A DNA stretch of 64,000 bases from Klebsiella quasipneumoniae subsp. quasipneumoniae (GTDB lineage Bacteria > Pseudomonadota > Gammaproteobacteria > Enterobacterales > Enterobacteriaceae). Location of the stretch: the NCBI RefSeq assembly GCF_020525925.1, contig NZ_CP084876.1, positions 2,976,001-3,040,000 on the forward strand, read 5' to 3'. Below the pieces are notes generated by a model. That model was not told where the DNA came from, made no database searches, and saw only the letters and a list, made by a program, of their open reading frames with translations. The position numbers and the translations under genes are program-made. Shown piece after piece: positions 17,905 to 27,299 of this stretch (its first letter is position 1; the number at the start of each line of letters is the position of its first letter).

Positions 17905-19446
17905 TTATTCGTCGCCCTTTTTCTGACTCAAACCATATTCGCGCAGTTTATTGGCGATGGCGGTATGCGACACCCCCAGCCGCTTCGCCAGCTTACGGGT
18001 GCTGGGGTAGCTGCGATAGAGCTGGGTCAATACCGAGCGCTCAAAGCGGCGGGTAATGTCGTCCAGCGATCCTTCCATGGCCTCCTCGCCCACCGGCAGC
18101 GAGGCGACGTCGTGGTCCGGCAGCAAAATGTCCTGCGGACGCAGCTCGAATCCTTCCAGCTGGGTTAGCGCGCGATAAACGGCATTCTTCAGCTGGCGGA
18201 CGTTGCCGGGCCAGCTGTAGCGGGTAAGTACCGTACTGAGATCGGCGGAGAGCTTCGGTCGGGGGATCCCCTGCTCATCGGCAAAGCGCGCCACGAACAG
18301 CTCCGTCAGCGGCATAATGTCCTGCGGGCAGTCGCGCAGCGGCGGCAGATACAGCGTCAGGACATTGAGGCGATAGTAAAGATCTTCCCGGAACAGCCCT
18401 TTCTGCACCAGCTCGACCAGGTTTTTCTGCGTCGCGCAGATCACCCGCACATCAACGTGCACTTCATGATCCTCGCCAACGCGGCGGAAGGTGCCGTCGT
18501 TGAGGAAGCGCAGCAGCTTGGTCTGCATTCGCGGCGACATCTCGCCAATTTCATCCAGCAGCACCGAGCCGCCGTTAGCTTGCTCAAAGAAGCCTTTTTT
18601 GCCCTGCAGCGCGTCACCGAACAGCTCGCTCTCAACGGCGTCCTCAGGAATGGAGCCGCAGTTGAGCGCCAGATAGGGTTTGCCCGCCCGCGGACTGGCC
18701 AGATGGCAGGCGTGCGCCAGCAGATCTTTACCCGTGCCGGTGTCGCCGACAATCAGCAGCGGCGCGCTGAGCATCGCCAGCTTACGCGCTTGCTCCACCA
18801 CGTGGCGCATTTTCGGCCCCACCGCGAGGATCTGGCTGAAGGCGCTGGTGTCCTGGCTGGTCATGGTCTGCAGCTGGCGTCCCATGCGCACGGTTGAGCG
18901 CAGCATCGCCACGGCGCCGGTCAGCACTCGCTCGTTATGCTCCCCTTCCAGATAAACCGGGGTCACTTCCAGCAGGTAGTTCTGCCCATTCACCACCACA
19001 TGCTCCGCCAGCGTCTCCTGCGGGCTGCTTTCCAGCCAGCGCTGGACGTTAAAATCGTCGATCAGTTGCGCCACCGGATGGTTGCGCAGCTTCGCCTGGC
19101 TTTGGCCAAACAGCAGGCAGCTGGCGGGGTTGGCCAGTTCGACCCTGCCTTTGGTATCCAGCGACAGCACCGGCTCCGGCATCGCCACCAGCAGCGCGCT
19201 CAGCGCCAGATGTTCACGCTCGGATGGCATCCACGGCACGGTGCGCACGTCTGTCACGCCGGCGATACGGCGGATCTCCGCCATCAGGCTGCTGAAGGTG
19301 GCGAACTCCAGTTCGGCAAAATTGAGGTAGATACGGCCAATAGGGTCAATATCGATACCACGCAGATCAATGCCGCGCAGCACCAGCAAATCGAGCAATT
19401 CACGAGTCAGACCGAGGCGGTCTTCACAAAAGACTTCAAGACGCAT
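17905..19446 (-). CDS. tyrR: aromatic amino acid transcriptional regulator TyrR
   Basis: I chose the ATG at 19446, giving 513 residues as in E. coli, with AGGGTG 9 nt upstream; a GTG four codons earlier is in frame but too close to that site. Domains in order: ACT (about 1-70), PAS (about 78-190), AAA+ (about 205-430; Walker A GDTGTGK, LLDE Walker B) and a Fis-type helix-turn-helix at the C-terminus (RKLAKRLGVSHTAIANKLREYG). The sigma-54-contacting GAFTGA loop is replaced by DALQGK, as expected for TyrR, which acts at sigma-70 promoters. It represses or activates aroF, tyrP, mtr and others with Tyr, Phe or Trp as cofactors. It is likely autoregulated through the palindrome at 19517. Confidence 0.97.
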   Translation of the reverse strand: MRLEVFCEDRLGLTRELLDLLVLRGIDLRGIDIDPIGRIYLNFAELEFATFSSLMAEIRRIAGVTDVRTVPWMPSEREHLALSALLVAMPEPVLSLDTKGRVELANPASCLLFGQSQAKLRNHPVAQLIDDFNVQRWLESSPQETLAEHVVVNGQNYLLEVTPVYLEGEHNERVLTGAVAMLRSTVRMGRQLQTMTSQDTSAFSQILAVGPKMRHVVEQARKLAMLSAPLLIVGDTGTGKDLLAHACHLASPRAGKPYLALNCGSIPEDAVESELFGDALQGKKGFFEQANGGSVLLDEIGEMSPRMQTKLLRFLNDGTFRRVGEDHEVHVDVRVICATQKNLVELVQKGLFREDLYYRLNVLTLYLPPLRDCPQDIMPLTELFVARFADEQGIPRPKLSADLSTVLTRYSWPGNVRQLKNAVYRALTQLEGFELRPQDILLPDHDVASLPVGEEAMEGSLDDITRRFERSVLTQLYRSYPSTRKLAKRLGVSHTAIANKLREYGLSQKKGDE

Positions 19447-19516
19447 GGGAGTGTTCACCCTAAAAGTGCCAATGACCGGAGAATAATAGGCCAGGAATGG
19501 ACTTTCGGGAAGCTAA

Positions 19517-19536
19517 CTGTCAACAATTATTGACAG
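19517..19536. promoter_or_regulatory. TyrR-box-like palindrome upstream of tyrR
   Basis: CTGTCAACAATTATTGACAG is a near-perfect inverted repeat of the form TGTCAA-N6-TTGACA. The TyrR consensus is TGTAAA-N6-TTTACA, so this matches with one symmetric change per arm. It starts about 70 bp before the tyrR ATG, and a TATTAT hexamer lies between them on the minus strand. This fits the known autorepression of tyrR in E. coli. Confidence 0.65.
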
Positions 19537-19618
19537 CATGGCGGAAAAATGGGCGTTGCGCCGTAAAGTCAGGCGGTCAGTGGTCAATTAACCGGCCATC
19601 CGGCCGGTTAATGGGGGG

Positions 19619-20932
19619 TTAAGCATGGAAGGCAGGCAGCCACTGGCGGTTATGGGCGATCACTTCATCCAACGCTTGTTCGAGCTTCTCGCCGCTGACA
19701 ATCAGCGGATTCAGCACCAGCGCGCGCCACGCCGTATGGCGGTTGCCGGTGATGGCGGCCTCGATGGTCAGCTGTTCGAAAGATTTCATCAGCTGCAGCA
19801 AACGCAGGGTATCGTCAGGGAACGGCGCCACGTTGAGGGGCAGCGGACCGGAAGCGGTGATCAGCGCGCTGACCTCCACCGCACAGTCATCCGGCAGGCC
19901 ATTGATGGCGCCGTTGTTGCGCGTGTTGACGTGCATGATAATGCGCTTGTCATTGTAGATGGCATTCATCAGCTCGCAGGCCGCCTCGGAATAGTACTGA
20001 CCGCCACGGCCCTCCAGCGCCTTCGGTTTAACCGCGAGGTGCGGGTCGCTGTACTGTTCAAACAAGGTTTTTTCCAGTTGCTTAACCACTTCGCCACGGG
20101 TCCCTTCGCCGCCCGCCTCCGCCAGCTCCTGACGCAGCAGATCGTCCTTCATGTAGTAATAACGCAGATAGGCGCAGGGGATCATGCCTAAGCCCTGCAG
20201 GAGATGCGACGGCCAACGGAACGGCGGAATGTTGCGCGGCACCAGCGGATCCCGACCGGCATTGATCTCGGCGATGACCTCCGGCAGCCATTCTTTTCCT
20301 TTGTGCAGGATCTGGCGCACGAAGATAAAGTGGTTCAGGCCGGCGACCTGCATCACTACCTCCTTTTCGTCAGCGCATTGCAGCAGGGTGGTCACCCCTT
20401 TTTGCATAATCACCGGCACATTACACAGGCCGACGGCTTTGATGCGACTGTGGCGCAGGATCGCTTCGGTCACCATCCCCGACGGGTTGGTAAAGTTCAG
20501 CAGCCAGGCGTCAGGGCAGAGTCGTTCCATATCGGCAGCAATCGCCAGGGCGATGGGAATGGTACGGCAGGCATTGGCGAAGCCCCCAAGGCCGTTGGTC
20601 TCCTGGCCGATCAGGCCATACTTGAGGGAAATACGTTCATCGCTGATGCGGGCGTCAAGGCAGCCGGCGCGAAACTGCGAGCAGACGAAATCGGCATCGC
20701 GCAGGGCGCTCTCCCGATCCAGGGTAGCCACCACCTCGATGATCAGCCCGGCTTTGGCGATCATTCGCCGCGCCAGTCCGGCGATGATCTCGACTTTCTC
20801 TCTGCCCTCTTCAATGTCCACCAACCATAGCGAAGCGACCGGCATCTCGTGATAGCGGTTAAGCAAACCTTCAATCAGTTCCGGGGTGTAGCTGGAGCCG
20901 CCGCCAATCACCACAATTTTGAGTCCTGACAT
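19619..20932 (-). CDS. 6-phospho-beta-glucosidase, glycoside hydrolase family 4
   Basis: A 437-residue GH4 enzyme with an N-terminal NAD-binding Rossmann motif (VVIGGGSSYTPELIEGL, residues 6-22), the metal and substrate motifs FTNPSGMVTEA and GLCNVP, and the substrate loop QETNGLGGF. GH4 enzymes use NAD+ and Mn2+ in a redox-elimination mechanism on intracellular phospho-glucosides imported by PTS. The best match is the LicH/CelF type acting on cellobiose-6-phosphate or phospho-aryl-glucosides. No PTS genes lie beside it. It faces a LysR regulator at 21046. The pair sits between tyrR and ycjF, which are neighbours in E. coli. Confidence 0.9.
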   Translation of the reverse strand: MSGLKIVVIGGGSSYTPELIEGLLNRYHEMPVASLWLVDIEEGREKVEIIAGLARRMIAKAGLIIEVVATLDRESALRDADFVCSQFRAGCLDARISDERISLKYGLIGQETNGLGGFANACRTIPIALAIAADMERLCPDAWLLNFTNPSGMVTEAILRHSRIKAVGLCNVPVIMQKGVTTLLQCADEKEVVMQVAGLNHFIFVRQILHKGKEWLPEVIAEINAGRDPLVPRNIPPFRWPSHLLQGLGMIPCAYLRYYYMKDDLLRQELAEAGGEGTRGEVVKQLEKTLFEQYSDPHLAVKPKALEGRGGQYYSEAACELMNAIYNDKRIIMHVNTRNNGAINGLPDDCAVEVSALITASGPLPLNVAPFPDDTLRLLQLMKSFEQLTIEAAITGNRHTAWRALVLNPLIVSGEKLEQALDEVIAHNRQWLPAFHA

Positions 20933-21007
20933 GGTATACCTCGGTTTAGTTACGATATAACTATTTAAAACCGGCCAAACTGGCGTAACAAACGAATTAA
21001 ATCGGCC

Positions 21008-21032
21008 TATGCATGAAGCAAATTAATGCATA
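21008..21032. promoter_or_regulatory. inverted repeat in the LysR-GH4 divergent promoter region
   Basis: A perfect 7-bp inverted repeat, TATGCAT, 11 nt, ATGCATA, fits the spaced dyad (T-N11-A) bound by LysR-type regulators. It lies 13 bp before the LysR GTG, so occupancy would block its own expression. Confidence 0.5.
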
Positions 21033-21045
21033 AGGGAGACAACCT

Positions 21046-21945
21046 GTGCTTGAACAACAAAGCATCCTTGCGCTGCTGCAGACCTTTGAGGTGACCGCCC
21101 GCCATTTGAGTTTTACCCTCGCCGCGCATGAAATGAACCTGACCCAGGGGGCGGTCAGCCATCGGATCCGCAAGCTGGAGATGCATATCGGATTTCGCCT
21201 GTTTATTCGCATGACGCGTAAACTGGCGCTGACGGAGGAAGGCAAACGCCTGCTGACGACGTTGAGCCATTCGCTGCGGGCGATTAACGATGAAATTGAG
21301 GATATTCGCGAACAGGATCTGCGCGGCACGCTGCATATTGGTATTGCGCCGACCCTGGCCCATCTTTGGCTGATGCCGCGCCTGCCCCGCTTCCAGGCCC
21401 AGTGGCCGGGACTAAATCTACAGTTTCGCGTCCGCGCCGGGGTGATGGATTTTAACGAGGAGCGGGTGGACCTCGCGATTTATTACGGCGCCACGCGCTA
21501 TCCCGATCTTCATCAACAACGGTTGATGGCGGAAAGTTTGCTGCCGGTCTGCTCTCCGGAGTATCGCCGGCAGTATCGCCCGCTGAGCGGCGGTGACGCG
21601 GCGGCGATCGTCTGGATCCATGCCTGCGAATCCACCGACGTGCAGGATCAGTTTGCCGAATGGCGCCTGTGGTGCCAGCAAAGCGGACAGGCGTTACCCT
21701 TTGACGGCCGGTATTACGCGGTGAACAACCACTCGCTGGCCATTGAGATGGCGCTGAATGGACTCGGGGTCGTGATGGGGCGTAAAACGCTGATCCAGCC
21801 GCTGCTCGCCACCGGGAGACTGGTAGCCTTGTCCGAAGACGAGGCGGAATCTCCCTTTGGCTATGATCTGATTTGTCCGCAGGAGAACCGCTCGCGCCCG
21901 CGCTTTCGCGCCTTCAGCGAGTGGCTGGCGGCGGAATGCGTATGA
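21046..21945 (+). CDS. LysR-family transcriptional regulator, GcvA-like
   Basis: A 299-residue protein starting with GTG at 21046, preceded by AAGGGAGACAACCT. The winged helix (about residues 6-65, HLSFTLAAHEMNLTQGAVSHRIRKLEMHIGFRLF, reported here as the recognisable block) and the effector domain are both complete. It resembles the GcvA branch (AmpR and GcvA types). It is divergent from the GH4 gene and probably controls it. The inducer is unknown; a phospho-glucoside is a guess from context. The next gene, ycjF, is convergent, 99 bp away. Confidence 0.85.
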   Translation: MLEQQSILALLQTFEVTARHLSFTLAAHEMNLTQGAVSHRIRKLEMHIGFRLFIRMTRKLALTEEGKRLLTTLSHSLRAINDEIEDIREQDLRGTLHIGIAPTLAHLWLMPRLPRFQAQWPGLNLQFRVRAGVMDFNEERVDLAIYYGATRYPDLHQQRLMAESLLPVCSPEYRRQYRPLSGGDAAAIVWIHACESTDVQDQFAEWRLWCQQSGQALPFDGRYYAVNNHSLAIEMALNGLGVVMGRKTLIQPLLATGRLVALSEDEAESPFGYDLICPQENRSRPRFRAFSEWLAAECV

Positions 21946-22044
21946 CCGGACATTGCCCGCGGCGCGGCAGGTGCGCAAGCCTGGACTCGACCTCGCAGGC
22001 CGGGCAAGGCCAAACCGCCGCCCGGCGATGTCTCTGAGCGGAGG

Positions 22045-23106
22045 TTACTTCTCCGGACTGGTTTTGCTTTTCTGCAGGGTCTCTTTCAGCTGGCCAATCA
22101 GCTCGCGACGAAAATCGCCGAGCCGCGGTTTATCATCGGCGATCCACGGCAGCGGGCGGCACAGCTCCATCGCCTTGATACCAAGGCGGGCGGTAAGCAG
22201 ACCGGCGCCGATGCCCTGCGCGGCGCGCGCCGACAGCCGGGCCGCCAGATCCTGCGACATCCAGTCCATGCCCACCTCGCGCACCAGTTCGCTGGCGCCG
22301 GCGAAAGCGATATTCAGCAGCACCAGGCGAAACAGACGCAGGCGGCTGTAATACCCCAGCTCAATGCCGTACAGGGTGGCAATTCGGTTGATCAGCCGCA
22401 GATTGCGCCAGGCGATAAACGCCATATCCACCAGCGCCAGCGGACTGACGGCGATCATCAGCGTCGACTCCGCCGCCGAGCGGCTGATTTCCCGCCGCGC
22501 CTGGGCATCGAGCACCGGCTGCACCAGCTGGGCATAGAGGCTGACCACTTCCCGGTCGCTTTGCGTTTCGTGGATGGCGGCATACCAGCGCTGCAGCGCC
22601 GGATGCGACTGATCCAGACCCGCCTGCTGCGCCAGCTTCTCACAAAAGGATTTCGCTTTGCCGACCGCGTGACTGTGCAGCATATCGCGGGCTTCATCGC
22701 GTTCGTGGGCGCGCTGGCGCAGTCGCCACAGGCGGCGCCACTCGGTGGCCACCGATCCGACGCCGGCGCCGACGATCAGCGCCCCGGCAGCGCAGCCGCC
22801 CAGCGCAATCCAGTCCTGCGTCTGCCAGGCGTTGGCGGTCCACTGTACCCCTTGCGCCACGACGCTGACGCCGAAGATCGCCAGGCCAGCGCTGACCATC
22901 CGCCGCCACAGACTGCGTTTCGGCCGCAGCACCGATTCCACCACCGCCTCTGCCGCCCCCTCTTCCTCTTCGCCGGTCACCAGAAGCGCCGGCGCGAAGT
23001 TGTCGGCTTCCCGTCGGTCAAAGGCGCGGGCGCTTTTCAGCGGCGGCGTTTTTTCCGCCTGCAGCGGGCCATCAAAATCAATCCGCGGTTTTAACGGTTC
23101 GCTCAT
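22045..23106 (-). CDS. ycjF: YcjF family inner-membrane protein
   Basis: A 353-residue protein with a polar N-terminus, two transmembrane helices (about residues 68-90 and 98-120: [16 protein letters not shown] and [18 protein letters not shown]) and a helical C-terminal DUF697-like region. It belongs to the TIGR01620 family. Its start overlaps the ycjX stop by 4 bp (ATGA), so the two are coupled. In E. coli ycjXF is stress-induced and next to psp, as here. Molecular function is unknown; partnership with the GTPase-like YcjX is inferred from the constant pairing. Confidence 0.92.
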   Translation of the reverse strand: MSEPLKPRIDFDGPLQAEKTPPLKSARAFDRREADNFAPALLVTGEEEEGAAEAVVESVLRPKRSLWRRMVSAGLAIFGVSVVAQGVQWTANAWQTQDWIALGGCAAGALIVGAGVGSVATEWRRLWRLRQRAHERDEARDMLHSHAVGKAKSFCEKLAQQAGLDQSHPALQRWYAAIHETQSDREVVSLYAQLVQPVLDAQARREISRSAAESTLMIAVSPLALVDMAFIAWRNLRLINRIATLYGIELGYYSRLRLFRLVLLNIAFAGASELVREVGMDWMSQDLAARLSARAAQGIGAGLLTARLGIKAMELCRPLPWIADDKPRLGDFRRELIGQLKETLQKSKTSPEK

Positions 23107-24500
23107 CGCAGTTTATCTCCAATCAAAAATTCCAGCGCCGCGTCGAGGCGAATGTGCGGCAAGGGCCGATCGACATCCATGACCTGCGGACGAAAGTTTT
23201 CAAACTGAAATCCCTGCTGCTGCCAGAAGGCCTGCCCCGGCAGGCGCGCCGGCACCTCGCCGGGATAGATGGTCAACGGCTGGCCGTCGCTCAGCCGATT
23301 GCCGCGCAGGGCGGGGATTTTCTCGCCGTTCAGCTCAATCAGCCCGCTCTGGGTCGCCTGAATGGACGCCAGCCCCAGGCAATCCATACTGATCCCCTCG
23401 AAGGCGGCATTCTGCCACGCGTCCTGGATCAGCTGCTGCAGGAGCGACACCATATTGCTGTGCTGATCCACCGTGACGTGGTCGGCTTTGGTGGCGGCGA
23501 ACAGCAGCTTGTCGATGACCGGCGAAAACAGCCGGCGGAACAGGGTGCGCTGCCCATAATGGAAGCTTTGCATCAGCTGGGTCAGCGCCAGGCGCATATC
23601 GTTAAACGCCTGCGGCCCGCTGTTCAGCGGCTGCAGGCAGTCCACCAGCACAATCTGCCGGTCGAAGCGCAGGAAGTGCTCTTTGTAGAACCCCTTCACC
23701 ACCTTTTCGCAGTAGTACTTGTAGCGTTCGCGCAGCATGCCGGCGTTGCTGTGTTTATCGGCCTGCGCCAGCTTAGCTTCGCCGACGGCATCGACGTCAG
23801 GCCATGGGAAAAACTGTAGCGCCGGCGCGCCGGCCATTTCGCCGGGCAGGACAAAGCGTCCGGGCTGGATAAAGTGCAGCCCTTCACGCTTACAGGCGTG
23901 CAGATAATCCGTCCAGGCGGCGGCGATCTCGGCCAGCCGGGCCTCGTCGGCAGGGGCCAGCGGATCCAGCCCGGCGCACAACTGCCGCCAGCGGGTCGAC
24001 CACTCCGCACGCTGTCCCTGCAGGAGTCCGGTCATCTGCCGCGACCAGCTCAGATAATCCTGCGCCAGCATCGGCAGATCGAGCAGCCATTCGCCCGGGT
24101 AGTCGACGATCTCCAGATACAGCGTGGAGGTGTCTTTAAAATGGCGCAGCAGGGAGTCGTTGGAACGGTAGCGCAGCGCGAGACGGATCTCGCTAACGCC
24201 GCGCGTCGGGGTTGGCCACATGGGGGGCTGGCCGTACAGCTGTGCCAGCCCTTCATCGTAGGTGAATCGCGGAATGCCGAAGTCCCTCTGCGGTACGCGC
24301 TTGACGCCGAGCAGTCGCTCTTCGCGCGCGGCGCTCAGCAGCGGCAGGCGGGCGCCGGTATGAATATTCAGCAGTTGGTTGACCAGCGCGGTGATAAACG
24401 CCGTTTTGCCGCTGCGGCTCAGGCCGGTCACCGCCAGCCGTAAATGCCGGTCAACCCCGCGGTTGACCAGCGCATTCAATTCAGTTTTCAGTCGCTTCAT
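23103..24500 (-). CDS. ycjX: YcjX family GTPase-like protein
   Basis: A 465-residue protein with a P-loop near the N-terminus ([20 protein letters not shown], about residues 24-43) and the family block [13 protein letters not shown] that stands where GTPases have the DxxG switch. A late ATKAD motif (residues near 340) matches the base-specificity element of GTPases. The protein is soluble and probably works with the membrane protein YcjF. It follows pspD by 102 bp on the same strand, so it may be reached by psp read-through as well as by its own promoter. Confidence 0.93.
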   Translation of the reverse strand: MKRLKTELNALVNRGVDRHLRLAVTGLSRSGKTAFITALVNQLLNIHTGARLPLLSAAREERLLGVKRVPQRDFGIPRFTYDEGLAQLYGQPPMWPTPTRGVSEIRLALRYRSNDSLLRHFKDTSTLYLEIVDYPGEWLLDLPMLAQDYLSWSRQMTGLLQGQRAEWSTRWRQLCAGLDPLAPADEARLAEIAAAWTDYLHACKREGLHFIQPGRFVLPGEMAGAPALQFFPWPDVDAVGEAKLAQADKHSNAGMLRERYKYYCEKVVKGFYKEHFLRFDRQIVLVDCLQPLNSGPQAFNDMRLALTQLMQSFHYGQRTLFRRLFSPVIDKLLFAATKADHVTVDQHSNMVSLLQQLIQDAWQNAAFEGISMDCLGLASIQATQSGLIELNGEKIPALRGNRLSDGQPLTIYPGEVPARLPGQAFWQQQGFQFENFRPQVMDVDRPLPHIRLDAALEFLIGDKLR

Positions 24501-24602
24501 CGCCAGTCCGTTATGCCCTGAAGGTGTGTCTCGTCATCATAAGCTATCTGCCGGGGATAAGCAGGAGAACGTGAATCCTTTTGCGCCTTCCCCACGGCGG
24601 CG

Positions 24603-24821
24603 TTATTTCATCCCGCGCGTGACGCGGTTGGCCAGCCGGCTGAGCAGCGGCTCCAGCGCCACCGCCAGCAGCATTTTCAGCGGCCGTCGCGCGACCGATT
24701 TGACCGCCCAGCCGGCAACGCCCGCCGGGCCATAACGCAGCGCGGTCAGCAGCGCCAGCTTACCGACGATTTTCAGGCCGGGCTTAACCTGCTGCCCGGC
24801 GCGTTGCCATTTGCTATTCAT
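24603..24821 (-). CDS. pspD: phage shock protein D
   Basis: A 72-residue peripheral or single-span protein (E. coli PspD is 73). The ATG at 24821 is favoured over an ATG four codons upstream because it matches the family start [11 protein letters not shown] and has TGAGG before it. Hydrophobic and basic stretches alternate ([21 protein letters not shown]). Its exact role in the phage-shock response is undefined. In E. coli pspE follows; here no pspE is present, and the next gene is ycjX. Confidence 0.88.
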   Translation of the reverse strand: MNSKWQRAGQQVKPGLKIVGKLALLTALRYGPAGVAGWAVKSVARRPLKMLLAVALEPLLSRLANRVTRGMK

Positions 24822-24849
24822 GCGTTGCCTCACTCGTTAACAACAGGAT

Positions 24850-25209
24850 TTACAGCTGACGAAAGCGGCTGCGCAGCGTGAAGGTGTCGGAGGTGACGTA
24901 CCGTTCCATCTCACGCAGACGCTGTTCGCCGGAGGCCAGTTCGGCATCCACGGCGGCCAGCAGATCGCCATTGCTCGGCGCTTTGTGGCCGTAAAGCTCA
25001 CTGTCCGGCATCGGGTCCAGGGCGAAGGTCAGAATGATGTAGGCCACCAGGACGAAGAAAAAGAGGCCAAAAATCATCGCCAGCACGGTAATCAGGCGCA
25101 CCAGCTTCACCGGGACATCAAGATGCTGAGCAATACCCGCGCAGACGCCCTTGACCATCCCGCGCTGCGGGATACGCCACAGTTTTTTATTCAGATCCAG
25201 TCCAGCCAT
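24850..25209 (-). CDS. pspC: phage shock protein C
   Basis: A 119-residue inner-membrane protein with the PspC domain at the N-terminus (LWRIPQRGMVKGVCAGIAQHLDVP) and a transmembrane helix near residues 42-65 (ITVLAMIFGLFFFVLVAYII). A C-terminal coiled-coil-like segment follows. PspC and PspB sense membrane stress, such as secretin mislocalisation, and release PspF from PspA. The start codon shares one base with the pspB stop codon (TAATG), showing translational coupling. Confidence 0.96.
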   Translation of the reverse strand: MAGLDLNKKLWRIPQRGMVKGVCAGIAQHLDVPVKLVRLITVLAMIFGLFFFVLVAYIILTFALDPMPDSELYGHKAPSNGDLLAAVDAELASGEQRLREMERYVTSDTFTLRSRFRQL

Positions 25210-25433
25210 TATTTATCTCTCCAGTTCGGATGTTCGGCATCCAGGATCGCTTCCAGCGCCTGAATGCGCTCGCGCATCCGCTTCGCGTCATCGGTCAACT
25301 GCAGCAGCCGTTGCTGCTCATTTTGCGTCAGCGTCCCGTTGGCGCCGCGATTGTTGTAGTGCAGCCACAGCCAGACCGGCAGAACAAACAGCACAAACAG
25401 CGTCAACGGAATGGCGAGAAAAAGCATGCTCAT
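25209..25433 (-). CDS. pspB: phage shock protein B
   Basis: A 74-residue protein with an N-terminal transmembrane helix (FLAIPLTLFVLFVLPVWLWLH, residues about 4-24) and a C-terminal leucine-rich coiled coil (LTDDAKRMRERIQALEAILD). It partners PspC in relaying membrane stress to PspA. It lies 55 bp after pspA, a gap that contains a strong hairpin, and ends in a one-base overlap with pspC. Confidence 0.96.
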   Translation of the reverse strand: MSMLFLAIPLTLFVLFVLPVWLWLHYNNRGANGTLTQNEQQRLLQLTDDAKRMRERIQALEAILDAEHPNWRDK

Positions 25434-25457
25434 GTGTACTCCTTACAGGGGGTGAGC

Positions 25458-25479
25458 CGCGGCGCAACGCCGCGCCGCG
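25458..25479 (-). other. GC-rich hairpin between pspA and pspB
   Basis: A perfect 8-bp stem CGCGGCGC/GCGCCGCG with a 6-nt loop fills most of the 55-nt gap. No U-run follows on the minus strand. It can protect the 3' end of the pspA mRNA, or slow read-through, and so make PspA far more abundant than PspBCD. Confidence 0.6.
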
Positions 25480-25488
25480 CAATCGTAC

Positions 25489-26190
<702 letters not shown>

Positions 26191-26209
26191 TCACCTGTGG
26201 CTTAGCTAA

Positions 26210-26226
26210 TACAAATTGCGTGCCAA
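26210..26226 (-). promoter_or_regulatory. sigma-54 promoter of pspABCD
   Basis: On the minus strand the sequence reads TTGGCACGCAATTTGTA, with the GG of the -24 element and a -12 element close to the TGGCAC-N5-TTGCW consensus (T in place of C). Transcription would start near 26200, about 40 nt before the pspA ATG. The intervening DNA to pspF (26227-26324) must hold the PspF enhancer sites and probably an IHF site. Confidence 0.85.
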
Positions 26227-26257
26227 CTTTTTATCTTATTGATTTTAAACAGAGTGG

Positions 26258-26286
26258 TTGCGAAACAGGCAGGGCATTGCTACAGT
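26258..26286 (+). promoter_or_regulatory. candidate sigma-70 promoter of pspF
   Basis: TTGCGA and TACAGT are separated by 17 bp, 39 bp before the pspF ATG. It lies in the stretch where PspF enhancer sites are expected, matching the known negative autoregulation of pspF in E. coli. Confidence 0.5.
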
Positions 26287-26324
26287 CACCTGGTTAATCA
26301 CACTACTTAATGGCGAAATTCATC

Positions 26325-27299
26325 ATGGCGCAGTACAAGGATAATTTGCTGGGCGAGGCCAACAGCTTTCTCGAGGTGCTGGAACAGGTTTCCCGGCTGG
26401 CTCCGCTGGACAAACCGGTGCTGGTCATCGGCGAGCGCGGTACCGGGAAAGAGCTTATCGCCAACCGTCTGCACTACCTCTCCGCCCGCTGGCAGGGGCC
26501 GTTTATCTCGCTGAACTGCGCGGCGCTGAATGACAATCTGCTCGATTCGGAGCTGTTTGGCCACGAAGCCGGGGCCTTCACCGGCGCCAGCAAGCGCCAT
26601 CCCGGACGCTTCGAGCGTGCCGACGGCGGGACGCTGTTTCTCGATGAGCTGGCGACGGCCCCGATGCTGGTGCAGGAGAAGCTGTTAAGAGTGATTGAAT
26701 ATGGCGAACTGGAGCGCGTGGGCGGCAGCCAGCCGCTGCAGGTCAACGTCCGGCTGGTGTGCGCCACCAACGCCGACCTGCCGCGGATGGTGGAGGAAGG
26801 CCATTTCCGCGCCGACCTGCTCGACCGTCTGGCCTTCGACGTGGTGCAGCTCCCGCCGCTGCGCGAACGGCAGAGCGACATCATGCTGCTCGCCAACCAG
26901 TTTGCCATTCAGATGTGCCGCGAGCTCGGTCTGCCGCTGTTTCCCGGCTTCAGCGAACGAGCCACCGCCACGCTGCTCGGCTACCGCTGGCCGGGAAATA
27001 TTCGTGAACTGAAGAACGTCGTCGAGCGCTCGGTCTATCGCCACGGCGACAGCGAGCATGAACTGGACGCCATTATCCTCAACCCTTTCCGTCAGACCGC
27101 CGCCTCCGTGCCGGAGGCCGCGTCCGGGGACGAACTGCCCGCCCTGCCGCTGGATCTCCGCGATTTTCAGCTACAGCAGGAAAAACGCCTGCTGCAGCGG
27201 AGTCTGGAGCAGGCGAAGTATCATCAGAAGCAGGCGGCGGAGCTGTTGGGGTTAACCTATCATCAGCTCCGCGCGCTGCTGAAAAAGCATCAGCTATGA
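26325..27299 (+). CDS. pspF: psp operon transcriptional activator PspF
   Basis: A 324-residue bacterial enhancer-binding protein made only of the AAA+ domain and a C-terminal Fis-type helix-turn-helix; it has no receiver or sensor domain. Walker A is GERGTGKE (36-43), GAFTGA (83-88) contacts sigma-54, and Walker B is LFLDE (Asp107-Glu108). I chose the ATG at 26325 (MAQYKDNLL) to match the E. coli start; an ATG five codons upstream is also in frame. It activates pspA transcription and is restrained by PspA. Its 3' end overlaps the convergent MFS gene by 10 bp. Confidence 0.96.
   Translation: MAQYKDNLLGEANSFLEVLEQVSRLAPLDKPVLVIGERGTGKELIANRLHYLSARWQGPFISLNCAALNDNLLDSELFGHEAGAFTGASKRHPGRFERADGGTLFLDELATAPMLVQEKLLRVIEYGELERVGGSQPLQVNVRLVCATNADLPRMVEEGHFRADLLDRLAFDVVQLPPLRERQSDIMLLANQFAIQMCRELGLPLFPGFSERATATLLGYRWPGNIRELKNVVERSVYRHGDSEHELDAIILNPFRQTAASVPEAASGDELPALPLDLRDFQLQQEKRLLQRSLEQAKYHQKQAAELLGLTYHQLRALLKKHQL

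Noticed and set aside
18560..18640. TyrR as a sigma-54 activator because of its AAA+ domain
   Set aside because: The GAFTGA loop is replaced by DALQGK, as in other TyrR proteins that do not act with sigma-54.
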